Part shown: positions 62,101-64,000 of the stretch, in pieces | How the letters are laid out: each line of letters opens with the position of its first letter | How positions within the stretch are numbered: the stretch's first letter is position 1 | Assembly (NCBI GenBank): GCA_916610825.1 | Contig: OU744451.1 | Coordinates: 21,477,482-21,541,481, forward strand | Reading direction: 5' to 3' | DNA length: 64,000 nucleotides | Source of the DNA: Haliclystus octoradiatus | Lineage: Eukaryota; Cnidaria; Staurozoa; Stauromedusae; Haliclystidae | The notes under the pieces: model-generated | Databases searched by the model: none | The model's input: the letters and a program-made list of their open reading frames with translations, nothing else | What the model was told of the DNA's origin: nothing | Program-made: the position numbers and the translations under genes

Positions 62101-62199
62101 TTCTTTAAGAACATCATTTTTGAATTCCTTTGCAGGAATACTGTAACTCTTTAATCCATTATAGAATAGGATAAATAAAAAGCTTAATATAAGCTGCAT
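866..62199 (-). CDS. Giant secreted multi-CAP-domain protein gene (18 CAP domains, 37 exons seen; 3' end outside window)
   Basis: One gene is read on the minus strand from 62199 downwards. A signal-peptide exon is followed by 18 alternating pairs of CAP N-half exon (about 78 codons) and CAP C-half-plus-linker exon, with one non-CAP exon between domains 1 and 2. N-half exons all begin in phase 1 and end in phase 2, inside a Trp codon (TG|GT). C-half exons begin in phase 2 (AG|G TAY) and end in phase 1. All 37 exon lengths satisfy these phases and sum to 14,356 bases, about 4,785 codons, without a stop. No internal exon has its own signal peptide. Family knowledge: CAP proteins of the GAPR-1/GLIPR2 type are alpha-beta-alpha sandwiches with a His/Glu/Glu/His cluster, and many are secreted. 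The function of a chain this long is unknown. The last visible exon ends in a phase-1 donor, so more exons lie beyond position 1. A cluster of separate genes is the alternative, but the phases argue against it. Confidence 0.85.
2279..3840 (-). CDS. CAP domain 17 (type A)
   Basis: Exons 3840-3609 and 2847-2279. N-half: LKAHNKFRKVHNAPSMKLD, LEHAKERNGQGEN. C-half: YEEVCKPGYDF, GTGHFTQVVW, YVVGRYKEHGNMQGDF. Full tetrad. The linker is Gly/Glu/Lys-rich (EGEEGGGGGGGGSIGGDKSG) and strongly charged. Very close to domain 18. The intron to domain 18 is only 114 bases, the shortest of the gene. Internal intron 2848-3608 shows nothing recognisable. Confidence 0.88.
4264..6707 (-). CDS. CAP domain 16 (type C)
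   Basis: Exons 6707-6476 and 4658-4264. N-half: LAAHNQFRQIHNSPPMKID, LKHANDLNGEGEN, ending FSAAEATKHW. C-half: YAEVCDPGYDF, GTGHFTQVVW, WIVGRYKEPGNMQGSF. Full tetrad. Short Lys/Ile/Asn linker (KTKDSKKAKSIGGSINLQ), close to that of domain 13; donor GGAA|GTAAGT. The internal intron has a TTAA-flanked MITE, and the upstream intron (6708-9260) a 1.1-kb foldback element. Confidence 0.87.
5650..5856. mobile_element. TTAA-flanked MITE
   Basis: About 200 bases bounded by TTAA on both sides, with terminal inverted repeats AGGRGCAAAAWTGACCGGC (19 bp, two mismatches). TTAA target duplication fits piggyBac or Kolobok-type transposases. No coding capacity. It lies in the intron of domain 16. Confidence 0.7.
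7829..8972. mobile_element. Foldback element, 1.1 kb, with about 170-bp inverted ends
   Basis: GCCTCATTCCATAACGGCCC at the left end is mirrored at 8950-8970, and the similarity continues inward for roughly 170 bases (GCTAGC, CAGAGCAGAAC, GGGCATAAACTC segments). Inside are two direct repeats of about 150 bp near 8190-8330 and 8355-8510, each with TTTTGGAATAAAATAAA. No ORF. Confidence 0.7.
8190..8510. repeat. Two direct repeats inside the foldback element
   Basis: Each copy runs from CATRTTATCTAAGTTTRTAT through TTTTGGAATAAAATAAARTA to a short GC-richer end. They are divergent but clearly the same unit. Confidence 0.5.
9261..11398 (-). CDS. CAP domain 15 (type B)
   Basis: Exons 11398-11161 and 9724-9261. 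N-half: LKAHNRFRQIHNSPAMQLD, LEHSTDIVSKDQGEN, ending MNGFEVSKMW as in domain 11. C-half: YNEVCQPGYQF, GAGHFTQLVW, YVVARYKKPGNMMGRF. Full tetrad. The linker is Asn/Gly-rich (GGGGIGISGGGNQGGGS). The internal intron carries a tRNA-derived SINE-like stretch near 10200. The intron 11399-12411 upstream shows nothing recognisable. Confidence 0.86.
10195..10275 (-). mobile_element. tRNA-derived SINE head
   Basis: On the minus strand TTAGTCTAGTTGTTAGGCG matches an RNA polymerase III A box, and GGTTTAATCCC, spaced as in a tRNA, matches a B box. Acceptor-stem pairing is poor, so it is a SINE head rather than a working tRNA gene. The body and boundaries downstream are not clear. Confidence 0.5.
12412..13713 (-). 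CDS. CAP domain 14 (type A; near-identical to domain 12)
   Basis: Exons 13713-13476 and 12896-12412. Same motifs as domain 12, full tetrad. The linker differs from domain 12 by a few residues (SDTNN, AIGGQIGG). Exon offsets to domain 12 are 6,440 bases (C-half) and 6,513 bases (N-half); the difference is insertions in the intron of domain 12. Upstream intron 13714-16195 carries a dispersed repeat (14275-14782). Confidence 0.88.
13195..13350. mobile_element. Decayed copy of a hairpin MITE (family intact at 33446)
   Basis: AACTCGAAGGCAAA, CAGCAGCTTCTGATT and CATGCCCTCTCGTGCGCTA align with the middle of the intact hairpin at 33446-33628. The outer arms are eroded. It sits in the intron of domain 14. 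Confidence 0.5.
14275..14782 (+). repeat. Dispersed repeat, about 500 bp, with terminal hairpin
   Basis: It aligns over its length to the reverse complement of 21795-22275 (TAGCCAGTATTAATATCCAACTG; GATACTCAATAGTTACCTT). It ends in a hairpin built on ACAATTAGACAAC. Family unknown; no ORF. Confidence 0.6.
16196..18116 (-). CDS. CAP domain 13 (type C)
   Basis: Exons 18116-17885 and 16575-16196. The N-half was read between acceptor TGTTTAG and donor GTAAGG: LTAHNKFRQIHNAPEMKLD, LKHSDQLKGQGEN, ending SAAEATKNW. C-half: YEEVCKPGYNF, GTGHFTQVVW, WIVGRYKKAGNMQGDF. Full tetrad. The linker is short, Lys/Asp-rich (KSKDVKSANAVDGSDGTKED) and lacks the Gly arms. Donor GGAA|GTATGT in phase 1; an in-frame stop follows only after read-through into the intron. 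The internal intron contains a foldback transposon ending about 13 bases from the N-half donor. Confidence 0.85.
17311..17870. mobile_element. Foldback MITE, 560 bp, next to the exon of domain 13
   Basis: Ends ATAGACTTACATAGACTGCT and its complement AGCAGTCTATGTAAGTCTAT are perfect inverted repeats. Inner parts (GGCTGACGCAAAGTAC) also pair. The right end is 13 bases from the donor of exon 18116-17885. Confidence 0.75.
18852..20226 (-). CDS. CAP domain 12 (type A; near-identical to domain 14)
   Basis: Exons 20226-19989 and 19336-18852. N-half: LKAHNKFRVFHNSPIMQLD, LQHAKDLGSKGQGEN. C-half: YEEVCKPGYDF, GTGHFTQVVW, YVVGRYKEAGNMQGDF. Full tetrad. Linker with GGYGNGGKGGNSDSN and GGRIGGGGGIASGS. 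The N-half is identical to that of domain 14 except for the junction codon, and the C-half differs at about five residues. The intron is also alignable with that of domain 14, including a decayed hairpin transposon, so the whole module was copied recently or is kept alike by conversion. Confidence 0.88.
19675..19860. mobile_element. Decayed hairpin MITE copied together with domain 12
   Basis: Same sequence and same intron position as the copy at 13195-13350, with a small insertion (near 19710-19745). It therefore predates the duplication that made domains 12 and 14. Confidence 0.5.
21147..23727 (-). CDS. CAP domain 11 (type B)
   Basis: Exons 23727-23496 and 21715-21147. N-half: LKAHNRLRRIHNSPAMTLD, LQHAKDRKGAGEN, ending GFEVTKMW. 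C-half: YNEVCEPGYNF, GTGHFTQLVW, YVVARYKKPGNMFGQY. Full tetrad. The linker is Gly/Thr/Ser-rich (TTGGANAANGTGARPGSG) and polar rather than repetitive. The donor chosen, GTCGGT at 21146, is weaker than the others but keeps phase 1. Closest relative in the array is domain 15. The internal intron holds an inverted dispersed repeat and a short tandem repeat. Confidence 0.84.
21795..22275 (-). repeat. Second copy of the 500-bp dispersed repeat, inverted
   Basis: Reverse-complement relative of 14275-14782, with the same terminal hairpin (GGTAGACAACAAGGGCGAG against CCGAGTTGGCTGTCTACC). It lies in the intron of domain 11. Confidence 0.6.
22410..22580. repeat. Short tandem repeat, about 20-bp unit
   Basis: Imperfect repeats of a unit like CAGAAATTTCCAATTCAATT, about seven to eight copies. 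AT-rich and divergent. Confidence 0.6.
26098..26555. mobile_element. Foldback element with about 170-bp inverted repeats
   Basis: TAGACTGAGCGCCACAGAAC at the left is mirrored by GGCGCTTGGTCTA at the right. The pairing includes GGCAACTTGAAAATCACATA and GAACAATTACCTA. It lies in the 5.3-kb intron between domains 10 and 11. A fragment of the same family is at 60005-60205. Confidence 0.75.
26708..27773. mobile_element. Possible 1.07-kb element with CATAGACTTACAT-type ends
   Basis: Imperfect inverted ends (CATAGACTTACATGTAAACT against AGTCTATATATATCTATG) resemble those of the element at 17311-17870. No ORF of note. Boundaries are tentative. Confidence 0.4.
28354..28494. mobile_element. Small foldback element, 141 bp
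   Basis: TATAGGGTACTAAATGTAAT pairs with ATTACATTTAATACCCTATA at the other end, one mismatch. Probably a MITE. The rest of the intron 23728-29041 has no supported gene. Confidence 0.65.
29042..34423 (-). CDS. CAP domain 10 with very long Gly-Ser-Val linker
   Basis: Exons 34423-34192 and 30492-29042. N-half: LQAHNQFRDVHNAPAMSLD, MLQHAQNLDGIGEN. C-half: YKEVCQPGYNF, GTGHFTQVVW, WIVGRYKEAGNMQGDF. Full tetrad; first of the well-conserved domains. The C-half exon (1,451 bases) is the longest of the gene: after the domain come about 370 residues of SVSGGG, STSGGG and SSSSGG units, then a basic patch (RHGSSRRKGRKGG) and an acidic end (DEPENIEDIEAV). The 3.7-kb internal intron is almost filled by nested inverted-repeat elements. 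Confidence 0.87.
30753..30940. mobile_element. Short pogo/mariner-like MITE
   Basis: Ends TACAGTTAAATCCGGAAATA and the complement of CGGTTATTGCCGG-type sequence form imperfect terminal repeats of about 25 bases; TA at the left edge. The same end sequence closes the right large arm at 33918-33933. Confidence 0.5.
31232..31350. repeat. Tandem array of a 16-bp unit GTTGCGCCGAAWGGTC (left block)
   Basis: About seven units of GTTGCGCCGAAWGGTC and variants with strict 16-base spacing. Much more GC-rich than its surroundings. Confidence 0.75.
31851..31999. repeat. Tandem array of the 16-bp unit (right block, orientation switches inside)
   Basis: Units of GTTGCGCCGAAAGTCC run forward to about 31950. 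The array then turns into the reverse complement (GGACTTTCGGCGCAAC) and joins the right arm of the element. Confidence 0.7.
33446..33628. mobile_element. Near-perfect hairpin MITE, 183 bp
   Basis: AAATAGTTCATACTTTCCGT at the start is exactly mirrored at the end, and pairing continues through CTCTGATAGCACCAC. Near-identity of the arms points to recent insertion. Decayed relatives lie at 13195 and 19675. Confidence 0.85.
33751..33913. repeat. Inverted repeat with CTGAAGA...GAAAC-type arms
   Basis: CAGAGTTTCACGCTTTATGT pairs with the sequence ending ATAAAGCGTGGAACTCTG. Outer bases TAGAGTCAATG and CATTGACTCTA also pair. Between the arms is a short AT-rich loop. Confidence 0.65.
34424..35682. other. 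Intron between domains 9 and 10, nothing recognised
   Basis: AT-rich, without inverted repeats or motif-bearing ORFs that I can support. Open frames here are read-through from the exon or chance. Confidence 0.5.
35683..37565 (-). CDS. CAP domain 9 with long Gly-Ser-Ile linker
   Basis: Exons 37565-37334 and 36695-35683. The N-half, read between splice sites, has LDAHNKFRAIHQVPAM, SLVHETGLKDVGEN: His and Glu kept. C-half: YKEVCEQNYDF, ASKFTQLIW, with the second His replaced by Lys; WIVARYKKKGNIEKGF. Then about 220 residues of Gly-rich linker made of SIGGGG and SISGGG units. The exon ends at a GTGGGT donor in phase 1. The linker is coded by a degenerate repeat (GGTGGAGGATC-like), seen on the plus strand as PPPPID. 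Such a sequence should be disordered and flexible. Confidence 0.85.
38031..40665 (-). CDS. CAP domain 8
   Basis: Exons 40665-40437 and 38410-38031. N-half: IAHNALRAIHGSPALEID, KDGENLASDC; first His to Ala (LEAS). C-half: YKEVCDSKYNF, AGHFTQLVW, YVVARYRDAGNIEGEF, with Glu and His kept. Short Pro/Gly/Asn linker (GGTPGANPPAMPQGDYS). The 2-kb internal intron holds an AT-rich tract (38520-38775), a GC-ended short transposon (39012-39288) and a roughly 155-bp tandem repeat that runs up to the donor. Confidence 0.85.
38520..38775. repeat. AT-rich low-complexity tract
   Basis: Repeated TTTTTATTTTAATAATT and ATGCATAATTAATTTTTA strings; looks like expanded simple sequence. Confidence 0.7.
39012..39288. 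mobile_element. Short non-autonomous element with CCCGGGGGGTAACT ends
   Basis: CCCGGGGGGTAACT at the left is mirrored by AGTTACCCCCCGGGG at the right. A second copy is at 60881-61177. The interior is T-rich with repeated CTTTTTGGGTA. Confidence 0.7.
39970..40435. repeat. Tandem repeat of about 155 bp, three copies, abutting an exon
   Basis: Copies begin near 39970, 40136 and 40286, sharing GTATTACCAA, ATCATTGTGTRTAT, GAGAACATC and TGATGTCATTC. A partial copy is at 39290-39370. The last copy ends at the donor of the domain 8 N-half exon. Confidence 0.65.
41175..42601 (-). CDS. CAP domain 7 with Cys-rich and Pro/Glu/Lys repeat linker
   Basis: Exons 42601-42346 and 41860-41175. The N-half was found by translating between acceptor ATTCAG and donor GTAAGG: ITHNKLRKLHETPSLQFD and DVGENLYLQCS. 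The first His is missing. The C-half has YKEGCKKT and RHYAQVLW, with Glu and His kept. The long tail first holds several Cys (CDGFLCDPDM, CGTYCINP, GCSAPGG, GACGG). It then has repeats of PGEKP, PEEKPYGT and related units, and ends Gly/Asp-rich. The Cys-rich segment is unique in the gene and could form its own disulfide-linked knot (inference). Confidence 0.82.
43215..44835 (-). CDS. CAP domain 6 (intact tetrad in the old half of the array)
   Basis: Exons 44835-44607 and 43609-43215. N-half: VKSHNKYRAKHGAPPLF, SLEHSSNGEGEN. C-half: YLEVCDPGYSF, VGHFSQVIW, VVARYTPAGN. All four tetrad residues are present, unlike its neighbours. The usual Cys of the C-half (xCTYVV) is replaced in NSTYDYVV. The linker is mixed polar (DDISSIGEPVDIKVNDLKD). 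The internal intron (43610-44606, 997 bases) shows nothing recognisable. The upstream intron carries a small TA-flanked transposon ending about 20 bases from the acceptor. Confidence 0.86.
44857..45037. mobile_element. TA-flanked MITE (Tc1/mariner or pogo type)
   Basis: TA|CAGTCAAATCTGTTATAACG at the left is mirrored by CGTTATATACATGTTTCGCTG|TA at the right. Interior repeats CACCTGTGTRTAATGGTCA. It lies just outside the acceptor of the domain 6 N-half exon. Confidence 0.65.
45346..46425 (-). CDS. CAP domain 5 (strongly degenerate site)
   Basis: Exons 46425-46191 and 45761-45346. N-half: VAAHNKLRNIHNAPLIK, NENENIAYSCG. C-half: YSQICKTNAF, KKFSQLIW, VVARYGRNGN. Of the tetrad only the first Glu remains: first His to Ala (PEAS), second Glu to Gln (YSQI), second His to Lys (KKFSQ). 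The fold-defining hydrophobics and Cys residues are kept, so the domain probably folds but cannot have the usual site. The linker is polar (NEDDNKSANDKPDNSNSAES). Introns of 429 bases (internal) and 569 bases (upstream) show nothing. Confidence 0.84.
46995..47984 (-). CDS. CAP domain 4
   Basis: Exons 47984-47750 and 47374-46995. N-half: RIHNDFRKVHQSPPLRLD, NDGENIY; the first tetrad His is replaced (IIDQ). C-half: YNEACDKSYDF, GSGHFTQLIW, VVAKYKNPGNMIGQF, keeping Glu and His. The linker is acidic (EQEPGESSDDVIEETD). The N-half is unusually basic (REARKRANHMARLK). Internal intron about 375 bases, nothing seen in it. Confidence 0.84.
48306..49499 (-). CDS. CAP domain 3
   Basis: Exons 49499-49256 and 48628-48306. 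The N-half has AAHNALRSIHSSPPLQLD and HLKHSHLENEGEN, keeping the first His and Glu. The C-half has YKELCQRSF and PRFTQLVW, so the second tetrad His is Arg. VVSRYTSPGNKKGAF is the second CAP signature region. The N-half exon starts at acceptor TTCTAG with EVDYDLFQRQ before the first helix. The linker is short (about 20 residues, ending DTLTG). The flanking introns (48629-49255, 49500-50309) hold no recognised feature. Confidence 0.84.
50310..51385 (-). CDS. CAP domain 2
   Basis: Exons 51385-51148 (N-half: TTHNAFRKLHGSPAMHLD, DDGENSF) and 50647-50310 (C-half: YKEVCDKSYTF, GHFTQVVW, YIVARYEEPGN). Glu/Glu/His of the tetrad are present, but the first His is Leu (LELG). The short linker after the domain is acidic (QAEESTTQEQE). 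Phase 1 in, phase 2 at the Trp codon, phase 1 out, as in all modules. The 500-base internal intron holds nothing recognisable. Confidence 0.85.
51640..52047 (-). CDS. Non-CAP linker exon between CAP domains 1 and 2
   Basis: This 408-base exon (136 codons) is open throughout and lies between acceptor CACAG and donor GTATAG. It is phase 1 on both sides, so it can be inserted or skipped without changing frame. The product is hydrophilic, rich in Asp, Ser and Pro, with no Cys and no recognised domain; it includes stretches such as PNDVDDDRSAVYALR and MFNGPSQPSIDSREF. It is the only exon of the gene not built from CAP or its direct linker. I do not recognise it. It is probably an extended spacer. 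The intron upstream (52048-52946) shows nothing recognisable. Confidence 0.7.
52947..62199 (-). CDS. CAP domain 1 with signal peptide (first exon pair of the gene)
   Basis: Exons 62199-61907 and 53263-52947. Translation from the ATG at 62199 gives a short n-region, a hydrophobic core (LILSFLFILFY) and a polar end (KSYS), a good signal peptide. An upstream in-frame Met at 62277 would bury it, so 62199 is preferred. The CAP N-half follows (EHNRFRAIHN, PGENSY). The C-half has FTQLIW and VALYRPPGN. The domain is degenerate: the first tetrad His is missing (SLAGN), the second Glu is Lys (YNKV) and the second His is Ser (PSFTQ). The two exons are split by an 8.6-kb intron full of retroelement and transposon debris. 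The donor GTAAGT at 61906 and the acceptor TTTTAG before 53263 fit consensus. Assigning this N-half to this C-half rests on phase and order only. Confidence 0.78.
53715..53990. mobile_element. Foldback MITE, about 275 bp
   Basis: CCTGTTTCCCATATAGCC and GGCTATGGGAACCAGG form the ends. A second palindrome sits in the middle (TTTCAAAGTTG / CAACTTTGAAA) together with CGACCGGATGTC against GATATCCGGTC. Confidence 0.7.
54553..55813 (+). mobile_element. Miniature LTR-retroelement fossil (TRIM-like)
   Basis: Two direct terminal repeats of about 160 bp (54553-54715 and 55663-55813) begin with TATGACGTAGTC or close to it and end GAACGACACCACA; they agree at roughly nine bases in ten. Directly after the first is TGGCGTCCCCGAGTG, like a tRNA primer-binding site of Gypsy-type elements. 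The 0.95-kb interior carries no coding sequence. It is a broken, moderately old fossil. Confidence 0.6.
56417..58918 (-). mobile_element. Penelope-like retroelement fragment (RT plus GIY-YIG endonuclease)
   Basis: On the minus strand the order is: an N-terminal part (ITKPDKGNGVVVMD, HIYGLPKT) at about 58905-58633, the reverse transcriptase core 57990-56960 (YDVESLFTNVP, GIAMGSPLGPLMANVF, YRYVDDTL) and the GIY-YIG nuclease 56907-56581 (YCFQCDLCDASYVGFTCQ, then HLRHSHG). This order is that of Penelope-like elements. The copy is 5'-truncated, decayed and interrupted by a DNA transposon at 57991-58624. The 3' end is near 56417. Confidence 0.85.
57991..58624. mobile_element. DNA transposon (non-autonomous, 634 bp) nested in the Penelope-like element
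   Basis: Flanked by 8-base target copies GTTTTAGA and GTTTTAGG, which split the conserved LPKT/HKP region of the host element. Ends GGTATCCGGTCATAACGTCC and the complement of GGACGATACGACTGGTAACC are inverted repeats; ACGTCCAGT recurs subterminally. An 8-base target site fits hAT or P-like elements. Confidence 0.75.
58943..59650 (+). mobile_element. Second Penelope-like fragment, head-to-head with the first
   Basis: Plus-strand copy of the C-terminal part only: the end of the RT region, the GIY-YIG nuclease (YCFQCDLCDASYVGFTCQ) and the same 3' tail as 56417-57130, inverted. It starts about 25 bases from the truncated end of the minus copy. Decayed. Confidence 0.8.
60005..60205. repeat. Fragment of the foldback family seen at 26098-26555
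   Basis: AAAACACAAAATGTATGAAT, CATCTCTGGTGAGCTCCACA and GTTGCCCAGAGAAA match the right half of that element. Only one half is present. Confidence 0.6.
60881..61177. mobile_element. Second copy of the CCCGGGGGG-ended element
   Basis: GGGGGGTAACTCCACTA through GGAGTTACCCTCCCCCGGG; the interior aligns to 39012-39288 (GACGTGCCACTTTTTTGGG, CATATTCCAGCT). A 124-codon ORF here lies inside the repeat and is not a gene. Confidence 0.7.
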
Positions 62200-62231
62200 A
62201 ATACAAGATACAAATTTATATATCAAACCAA

Positions 62232-62241
62232 TTTTTTTATA
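62232..62241 (-). promoter_or_regulatory. Possible TATA element before the signal-peptide exon
   Basis: TATAAAAAAA lies 33 bases upstream of the ATG at 62199. In AT-rich DNA such strings are common and no initiator was identified, so this is weak. Confidence 0.2.
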
Positions 62242-63814
62242 TCTGTATATCCAACATAATATTTCGTGTTTGCACAATTATTCAGCTCACACAGTGTTAA
62301 ATACTAATATTTGCCAATAGTATGTAAAATATATTCTGTTCACACAAACTTGAGAGATTCCTGTGTTCAGAAAGAGGCCATGCATGCTGTCTGCTTGACT
62401 GCGCTTAAGGCTTGCTAGTTGTAAACATTTGCTCTGCTTGACTTGTTATAATCGTAAACTTACTATTAATTTTTCGACATTCACCTGCTGTAGCGTTTAT
62501 GTCGTCAGTTACTGCTGAAACTATAAAAAAACACGATCACTTTATAAATTGCTTCGCATTAAATGAAAACATTAACTTGATATCTTTTTTCGGATAGTTC
62601 AATACTGATATTCTCAAGAATGACAATTCAATGATTATATAAGGATAAGGATTGAAGGGACCATTCGAACCAGCATGCACTCTGGCGTCCCAATGAAAAT
62701 CATAAAAAGACCTGAGTATTCGAAATGTATAGTATGAAAGAAGAAACAGCCTTGTATGGAGGCAAAATCGATTTCTGATTTCGTAAATGAGTCTTAACGA
62801 GCAGAGGATACTAGTGTGGTGTGAAACTTATGTTAAAGGAATACTTTTTTTCCATTGAAGCGATATACGCTTTGATGTAGAATAACTCTTTCATCTGAAA
62901 ATCATTTCGATAATCTAAGATTAACATGTTTTGGTAGCAACATTTCAGGGCTAACAAATCCAGATTTTTTCTCTGCATTGTATTACTTCAATCACATAAA
63001 TGAGGTGGTACGTTTTCACTATCTTAATAAATGGTGTGACCATTATATATAAATGGCAATAATCGGATGTAGGGCGTACATTCAACATTTGATATTTCCT
63101 GTATATCAGGCTTTCAATTGTTGGAATTGTGATTAATCAAAAATATTCAAAATTAGCATTACACAAAATCCATGTTTTCACTTCTCCAGTGCCTAGAGTA
63201 TATCTATTGCAATCAAACTAAATCTCATGTCATGAAAGAATTTTCTCCATAATATTCGTGAATGAATATGTGAATATCGTAAAGGAGGCCATCGTATAAT
63301 AGTGTGATTATTCGATCTACCACGTCTGATTGAAATCAGATTGAAACCAAATCAAAATATTATTAATTTATACGAAAACAAACTTCCAATCAGCTTTCAT
63401 GGGCTCTTATAATTTTTTTCAAGCTCCCTCATGAGCAACCGAACTTCAGATCGGATCATGTCTGATCAACTGTGGTTCAAATCCCCCGAAGGTCAAACCA
63501 TCCTTGACTTTATCTAAACCATCAAATGAGTACCATCTGAGGATGGCGGGTGGAATGGTCCAGAGGTAATTGCATTGTGAGTAGCTTCGGCGCATCGTTG
63601 CGCATTGACAATCAAGACCTATCTGCCATGAAATCTGTTGAAATTGATCTGCAGTGCCGCGGCTGAGATCAACAAAGAGCGTTTAAAATCATTGCTCTCA
63701 GCGAAAAAAGTCACTCATCTAGAAATAGAGGAGTGGTACGGGTGCCTTCGGTAGGGCGACACCATCTACATTACTTTACTTAACATAAATAATGAAATAA
63801 ATTAAACATTTGGT

Positions 63815-63890
63815 ACAACTTAGACTCAAACAAGCATGATCTGCACTCTAGTCAGACGCACTCCCAATGCGCTATGCCAATGAAAGGGGG
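63815..63890 (-). pseudogene. Degenerate tRNA-like sequence
   Basis: On the minus strand GGCATAGCGCATTGGGAGTG resembles a tRNA 5' half with an A box, followed by GTCTGACTAGAG like an anticodon arm. No good B box follows, so it is at best a tRNA-derived repeat or pseudogene. Confidence 0.25.
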
Positions 63891-64000
63891 TGAAACAGAA
63901 ATGAATTTAGCCTTGACCGGGTGATTTATTGTCCATAATGGTTGCGACTGCTGATCATATAGTCAATTTGTATGATAAAATCTATGATTATTAAATTTTG

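Larger units (their letters stand above)
62200..64000. other. Upstream flank of the gene, no coding sequence supported
   Basis: No long ORF or CAP motif is present. The only promoter-like string on the minus strand is TATAAAAAAA at 62241-62232, 33-42 bases before the chosen ATG, which would give a very short leader. The region is otherwise AT-rich, with a degenerate tRNA-like stretch near 63815-63890. Confidence 0.4.

Noticed and set aside
866-62199. Cluster of many independent single-CAP genes
   Set aside because: No internal exon has a signal peptide, initiator context or terminal stop at a plausible end, and all junction phases are compatible with one transcript.
62488-62523. Possible 36-base mini-exon upstream of the signal-peptide exon (acceptor TATAG, donor GTGAAT)
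   Set aside because: Its only open phase does not join the next exon, and the signal peptide at 62199 makes it unnecessary.

Overview
The window is AT-rich, intron-rich animal DNA. It is full of short inverted-repeat transposons and carries a Penelope-like retroelement. The proteins suggest a marine invertebrate (for example tunicate or cnidarian grade), but nothing in the sequence fixes the species.

Almost the whole window is one minus-strand gene. Reading from high to low coordinates, it starts with a signal-peptide exon at 62199-61907 and continues off the low-coordinate end. I traced 37 exons: 18 copies of a two-exon CAP-domain module (GAPR-1/GLIPR2-like; CAP = CRISP/antigen 5/PR-1 superfamily) plus one unrelated linker exon. 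Every CAP domain is cut by a phase-2 intron inside the same Trp codon, and every module is bounded by phase-1 introns. All exon lengths obey these phases, so the exons join in one open frame of about 4,785 codons with no internal start or stop. Three N-half exons (42601-42346, 37565-37334, 18116-17885) were found by splice-site and motif reading because they have no long Met-initiated ORF.

The array is graded. Domains 1-5 and 7-9, at the 5' end, have lost one or more of the four conserved His/Glu/Glu/His residues. Domain 6 and all of domains 10-18 keep them. Domains 10-18 fall into three sequence types with an approximate period of three. Domains 12 and 14 are almost identical. Linkers between domains range from short acidic/Lys stretches to very long Gly-Ser minisatellite-coded arms (domains 9 and 10).

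Introns hold the remaining content. There are foldback/MITE elements in many introns, a 3.6-kb nested palindrome filling the intron of domain 10, and a 16-bp iterated motif. The first big intron (53264-61906) holds a miniature LTR fossil, two head-to-head Penelope-like fragments and a DNA transposon nested in one of them. No functional RNA genes, CRISPR arrays or second protein-coding gene are supported. The stretch 62200-64000 upstream of the gene has only a weak TATA candidate and a degenerate tRNA-like sequence.
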